In this document: in pieces, positions 60,564 to 64,000 of the stretch | Layout of the letters: the number at the start of each line of letters is the position of its first letter | Numbering within the stretch: position 1 is the first letter of the stretch | Assembly: GCF_013364215.1 (NCBI RefSeq) | Contig: NZ_CP054923.1 | Span: 5,890,001 to 5,954,000, forward strand | Source of the DNA: Verrucosispora sp. NA02020 | Lineage (GTDB): Bacteria > Actinomycetota > Actinomycetes > Mycobacteriales > Micromonosporaceae | Direction of reading: 5' to 3' | Length of the DNA stretch: 64,000 nt | Notes under the pieces: generated by a model | Told to the model about the DNA's origin: nothing | Seen by the model: the letters and a program-made list of their open reading frames with translations, nothing else | Databases searched by the model: none | Position numbers and translations under genes: made by a program

Positions 60564-60972
60564 CGGCGGCACCCACCGACGCCCGGGTCGGTGTCCCGAG
60601 ATTCTCGCCCACCCGGGTCACCAGCATCGCCATCTCGTACGCCACCAGGCCGATGTCGGCATCGGCGTCACTGGCGACAGCGAGGCAGGCACCCTGCCCC
60701 GCCGCCGTCACGAAGAGGTACGCGTCCTCCATCTCCACCACCGTCTGACGCACCGGCCCGCCGGTGAGGTGGCGGCTCGCGCCCCGGGCCAGGCTGGACA
60801 GTCCGGAGGCCAGCGCACAGAGGTGCTCGGCGTCGGCCTTGTCCATCCCGGTGGAGCAGCCGAGGAGCAGCCCGTCCGCCGAGAGCACCACCGCCTGCCG
60901 CGCGGTCGGTACCCGCTCCAACAAGTCGTCCAACAACCAGCCGAGATCGGCACTCTGCCTCGTCGAATGCAT
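60553..60972 (-). CDS. Roadblock/LC7 domain protein (CvnB-like)
   Basis: 139 residues. Roadblock fold: LGWLLDDLLERVPTARQAVVLSADGLLLGCSTGMDKADAEHLCALASGLSSLARGA, VRQTVVEMEDAYLFVTAAGQGACLAVASDADADIGLVAYEMAMLV. These act as GTPase-regulating partners of CvnD. Its ATG shares one base with the kinase stop (TGATG), showing tight coupling. Length is usual for the family. Confidence 0.94.
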   Translation of the reverse strand: MHSTRQSADLGWLLDDLLERVPTARQAVVLSADGLLLGCSTGMDKADAEHLCALASGLSSLARGASRHLTGGPVRQTVVEMEDAYLFVTAAGQGACLAVASDADADIGLVAYEMAMLVTRVGENLGTPTRASVGAADAH

Positions 60973-63812
60973 CAGGCGTCCCTCTCAGTCGCGGTCGGGG
61001 GTTGCACAGTCGCCGGGTCACCGGCCGGCGGCCCTGCCGGCTCGGTGTCTCGGTCCTGCTCGTGGTCGGCGGAGGTCGCACCGGATCGCCCCGCCTCGCC
61101 GTTCGGCGGTCCGGTACGCACCGCGTCTCCGGTGGACGGTCCGGTGGACCCCGCGTCGTCGTTAGGCGCGACGGCGGCGCGTCGGCCCCGCGCGGTGCCC
61201 GCCTGGAGTGCCGACATGAACCGACGGGCCTCCTCCGGGCTGCGTGGGGTCGGCTCGCCGAGCGGCCGGATCGGCCCGCGCGGGACCACCACCGGTTGCC
61301 GCATCGTCGGCCCGTCGATCGCCGAGGACACCGCCGGCATCTGCACCGTCGGCGCGTCGAGGCCGTCCTGCGCACGGCGCGGTGCCGCCCGGTGCCCGGC
61401 CGGACCGGACGACCCGTCACTGGACGCACCGCTGCCGGACGGACCGGTGCCGGAGGCCACTGGGGGCGTCGACCCGACCGGCGCCGGTCCGGCGGCGTCG
61501 GCGACCGGGGATGAGGTGGCGGCGGAGGGTACGGCGGTGTCTGGCGACGCGGTGGCGGCCGACGGCGTGGTGGCGGCCGGGCCCCGCTGACGGATGCGGC
61601 GGGGCAGACCGTCCGCCTCGGCCGGGCCGACCGTGGAGCCGAAGGTGGGACCGCCCCGGCCACCGGTCGTGCTCGCCGGCACCGCCTCGGTGGTGGTCGG
61701 CTTCTCCGGCTCGGCCTGTGATCGCGTGGTCTGCCGGGGCACTGTGGTCAACCGGGTGGCCCGGGCCAGCCGGCGCTGTTCCGGGGTGGTGGCCTGGTCG
61801 TCTCCGGCGGGAGTGTCCAGGTCGGGCAGGGGTGACGGCTCGGCGGTGATGAGTGCCCCCGGGATCAGCACCACGGCGGTCAGCCCGGTCCCGTCCGACT
61901 CCCGCAACCGCACGCGTACGTCGTGCCGGGCGGCGAGCCGCGCGACCACGAACAGCCCCAGCCGCGCGGTCTCGGCCGGGTCGAAGTCCGGTGACCGGGC
62001 GAGCTTGCGGTTGGCCTCCTCGATGGCGGCGGCCGTCATGCCGAGCCCGTGATCGGTGACGGAGAGCGCGTACCCGTGGGCGACGTGCTCGCCCGAGATC
62101 TCCACACGGGAGTCCGGCGGCGAGTACGCGGTGGCGTTCTCGATCAGTTCGGCGAGCAGGTGGATGACGTCGCCGACGACCCGACCCACCGTGCCGGCGG
62201 CCTGGACGTTGACGATGTCCACCCGGTCGTACGACTCGACCTCGGAGATCGCGCCCCGGATCAGGTCCACCATGGCGACCGGGTTGCGCCAGCCCCGCCC
62301 GGGTGCCGCACCGGCGAGGATGACCAGGTCCTCGGCGTGCCGCCGCAGCCGGGTGGCGAGGTGGTCCACCCGGAACAGTTCGGCCAGGTGGTCCGGATCC
62401 TCGGCGTCGCGTTCCATCCGGTCGAGCACGGTGAGCTGCCGGTGCACCAGGCCCTGGCTGCGTCGGGCGATGTTCAGGAAGACCTCGTTGAGGCCGCGAC
62501 GCAGGCTCACCTCGACCATGGCGGACCGGATCGCGGCCTTGTGCACCTCGGTGAACGCCTGGGCCACCTGGCCGATCTCGTCCGCGCCCCGGTCGGCCAG
62601 CGGCGCCTCGTGGGCCACGTCCACCTGCTCGCCCCGGCGCAGCCGCTCCACCACCTCGGGCAGGCGCTCCTCGGCCTCCTTGACGGTGCCGCGTACCTGG
62701 GTCAACCGCTTCGCCAGCGACCGGCCTACCCGCAGCGCGACGACCAGCGAGAGCACGACGGCGACCAGACCGAGCAGCCCGGCGGCGGCCAGCCGGACCA
62801 GGGTGCGCACCGCCATCGGCACCGAGCGGTCGGCCAGACCGTCGGCCTGGGTCAGCTCGAAGTCGCGCAGCGACCGCTGCACCGTGTCGTAGCTGGTCTG
62901 CCAGGCCTGCTGGTCGATCCGGAGTCGGGCCGAGGGATCGGCGGCGACCAGCTCGTCCTGCATCTGCCGCAACTGCGTGAACTCGTCCTGCTCGGTCAAC
63001 CGCTGGTACGCCACACGGTCCGGCTCCGGCAGGTCGGCCACCGCGCTCTCGGCCAGGAAGCGCTGGTTGGCGATGCCCTGCACGAGCAGCGTGTGCTCGC
63101 CCTCGGCGAGTCGTCCGCCGATCAACGCGCCGGCCAGCAGCGCGTCGGTCTGACCGAGCAGCTCCCGCGAGCGGCCGATGTCGGTCAGCGCCCGCGCCTC
63201 CCGGTTGAGATCCTGGTCCGGCAGGTTCGCCAGCGCGGAGAAGGTGTGGAACGCGGACGAGATCATGCCACTGTAGAGACCGATCACCCCGGCCCGGTCG
63301 AGGTCCCGGCGATCGATGAACGCACGCCCCGACGGCAGCGCCTCCAGTTCGCCGAGGAGCCGGTCCAGCCGGGTCTCCAGCAGCTCACCGGCGGCGTCGC
63401 GCAGTTGCTCTCCGGAGACCCGGCGCTGGAGTTCGGCGATCGCGATGTCGGTGCGGTCCCGCTGTGCGACGAGCTCCGGCAGTACGCAGTTGGTCGGTGG
63501 TTGACCGCAGACCGTGCGCGGCGAGCCGAGATGGACAACCGAGAGCCGCCGCTCCCGTTGCAGCTCGGCCACCACCGTCTCGCCCGGCCGGCCCAGGTCG
63601 TACAGAAGGGTCCGGGCGGCGAGCAGATCCAGTGCGGGGCCGAAGGTGAGCGTGGTCGCGAAGATCCACAGTGCCAGCAGCGCGGTCACCGGCACCACGA
63701 CCAGCGCGGTCAGCTTGGAGCGGATCGGCCAGTCGCGGGTGTTCAATCGGACCTCGCCCGGGAGGGTGGCTGGAAGGGCTCCGGCACGGCCGGGCAGCAC
63801 CGTCACCGACAC
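60972..63812 (-). CDS. Conservon sensor histidine kinase (CvnA-like)
   Basis: 946 residues. First membrane segment ~33-53, a ~270-residue extracytoplasmic nitrate-sensor-like (NIT) domain, second segment ~335-360 then HAMP (VGRSLAKRLTQVRGTVKEAEERLPEVVERLRRG), a dimerisation region (GLNEVFLNIARRSQGLVHRQLTVLDRMERDAEDPDHLAELFRVDHLATRLRRHAEDLVILAG) and an HATPase (HLLAELIENATAYSPP, VTDHGLGM, LGLFVVARLAARHDV). A ~290-residue disordered tail rich in Ala, Pro, Thr and Ser follows. First gene of the operon. GTG 63812; a GTG at 63806 has better ribosome-site spacing. Confidence 0.93.
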   Translation of the reverse strand: MSVTVLPGRAGALPATLPGEVRLNTRDWPIRSKLTALVVVPVTALLALWIFATTLTFGPALDLLAARTLLYDLGRPGETVVAELQRERRLSVVHLGSPRTVCGQPPTNCVLPELVAQRDRTDIAIAELQRRVSGEQLRDAAGELLETRLDRLLGELEALPSGRAFIDRRDLDRAGVIGLYSGMISSAFHTFSALANLPDQDLNREARALTDIGRSRELLGQTDALLAGALIGGRLAEGEHTLLVQGIANQRFLAESAVADLPEPDRVAYQRLTEQDEFTQLRQMQDELVAADPSARLRIDQQAWQTSYDTVQRSLRDFELTQADGLADRSVPMAVRTLVRLAAAGLLGLVAVVLSLVVALRVGRSLAKRLTQVRGTVKEAEERLPEVVERLRRGEQVDVAHEAPLADRGADEIGQVAQAFTEVHKAAIRSAMVEVSLRRGLNEVFLNIARRSQGLVHRQLTVLDRMERDAEDPDHLAELFRVDHLATRLRRHAEDLVILAGAAPGRGWRNPVAMVDLIRGAISEVESYDRVDIVNVQAAGTVGRVVGDVIHLLAELIENATAYSPPDSRVEISGEHVAHGYALSVTDHGLGMTAAAIEEANRKLARSPDFDPAETARLGLFVVARLAARHDVRVRLRESDGTGLTAVVLIPGALITAEPSPLPDLDTPAGDDQATTPEQRRLARATRLTTVPRQTTRSQAEPEKPTTTEAVPASTTGGRGGPTFGSTVGPAEADGLPRRIRQRGPAATTPSAATASPDTAVPSAATSSPVADAAGPAPVGSTPPVASGTGPSGSGASSDGSSGPAGHRAAPRRAQDGLDAPTVQMPAVSSAIDGPTMRQPVVVPRGPIRPLGEPTPRSPEEARRFMSALQAGTARGRRAAVAPNDDAGSTGPSTGDAVRTGPPNGEAGRSGATSADHEQDRDTEPAGPPAGDPATVQPPTATERDA

Positions 63813-64000
63813 GCGCCTCGGCTGCCCGCCGGGGCGCCGGGGTTCGGGCGCCTTGGGCAGGATACGTAATCCCCGCCGGACGCACTACCGTCTGTCGAGA
63901 CTACCTATACGGTGCCGGACGTACCGAGGACGCCCCTGCCGCCCGCAACGGGCGACCGTGCGGTGCCCGTCCCGGTCCCGGCCTCGGTCGATGTGACTGT
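63813..64000. other. Upstream region of the conservon
   Basis: No gene. A TATAGGTAGTCT stretch on the minus strand (near 63897-63913) is the only AT-rich patch and may be the promoter of the four-gene operon. Confidence 0.3.

Overview
The window is high-GC DNA with GTG starts, tight stop/start overlaps and strong GGAGG-type ribosome sites. It is almost certainly from an actinomycete, most likely the family Micromonosporaceae (Micromonospora-like). The gene content fits: a conservon (histidine kinase, roadblock, DUF742, GTPase), several SpoIIE-type phosphatases, DUF6158, DUF6232 and DUF3817 proteins, leaderless-looking promoters and a shared-ATPase type sugar ABC operon. Short palindromic intergenic repeats of a kind I recall from Micromonospora support this; the genus is inference. 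There is no phage, plasmid, CRISPR or insertion sequence. This is chromosomal DNA of housekeeping and sugar-metabolism genes mixed with regulators.

Layout. 1-5107: end of a cobalamin operon (cobQ, cbiB), an SSB paralogue preceded by a DnaA-box pair, a ribosome-hibernation-type protein, an alpha/beta hydrolase and tRNA-Arg(TCT). 5108-10724: a secreted S33 peptidase, an AraC regulator overlapping a DHFR-like gene tail to tail, about 0.9 kb of non-coding DNA packed with palindromic repeats, and a secreted PQQ-type sugar dehydrogenase fused to a CBM2. 11044-14088: a two-component operon with a histidine kinase, a kinase-like membrane protein lacking recognisable catalytic motifs, and a LuxR-type response regulator. 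14168-19898: a PlsC acyltransferase, a glycogen-debranching-type enzyme coupled to a small SCP2-like protein, a CBS protein and Asd. 19972-22785: two M16 peptidase subunits separated by a perfect 89-bp tandem duplication that encodes two coupled 30-codon mini-ORFs. 22868-28805: a Tat-exported PhoX-like protein, class I DAHP synthase behind an aromatic leader peptide/attenuator, and several small conserved actinobacterial genes. 28830-38424: an NlpC/P60 hydrolase, a group 2 sigma factor, murQ with its RpiR regulator, an SDR, a thymidylate-kinase-like protein, a nucleotidyltransferase/BON/phosphoesterase/47-residue membrane protein series, and TspO.

39026-51214 is a sugar-catabolism block: an alpha-glucoside-type ABC importer (binding protein plus two permeases, no ATPase) with a LacI operator, its LacI regulator and a GH13 alpha-glucosidase; an MFS exporter/permease; and xylAB divergent from a ROK-type XylR across a shared operator. 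51350-54799 carries two SpoIIE-type phosphatases flanking a MarR regulator; the second phosphatase lacks one conserved metal-binding aspartate. 54810-59450 has an exopolysaccharide-initiating glycosylphosphotransferase, a fused substrate-binding/VWA protein and a lactonase. 59591-63812 is a four-gene conservon.

The most unusual points are the coupled mini-ORF duplication between the M16 genes (21315-21496), the aromatic attenuator ahead of DAHP synthase (24451-24595), the nested 188-bp inverted-repeat element between two convergent sugar genes (45311-45498), and the cluster of palindromes at 8446-9003. Starts were chosen by ribosome-binding site and family fit. No database search was run, so all family names rest on motif recognition.
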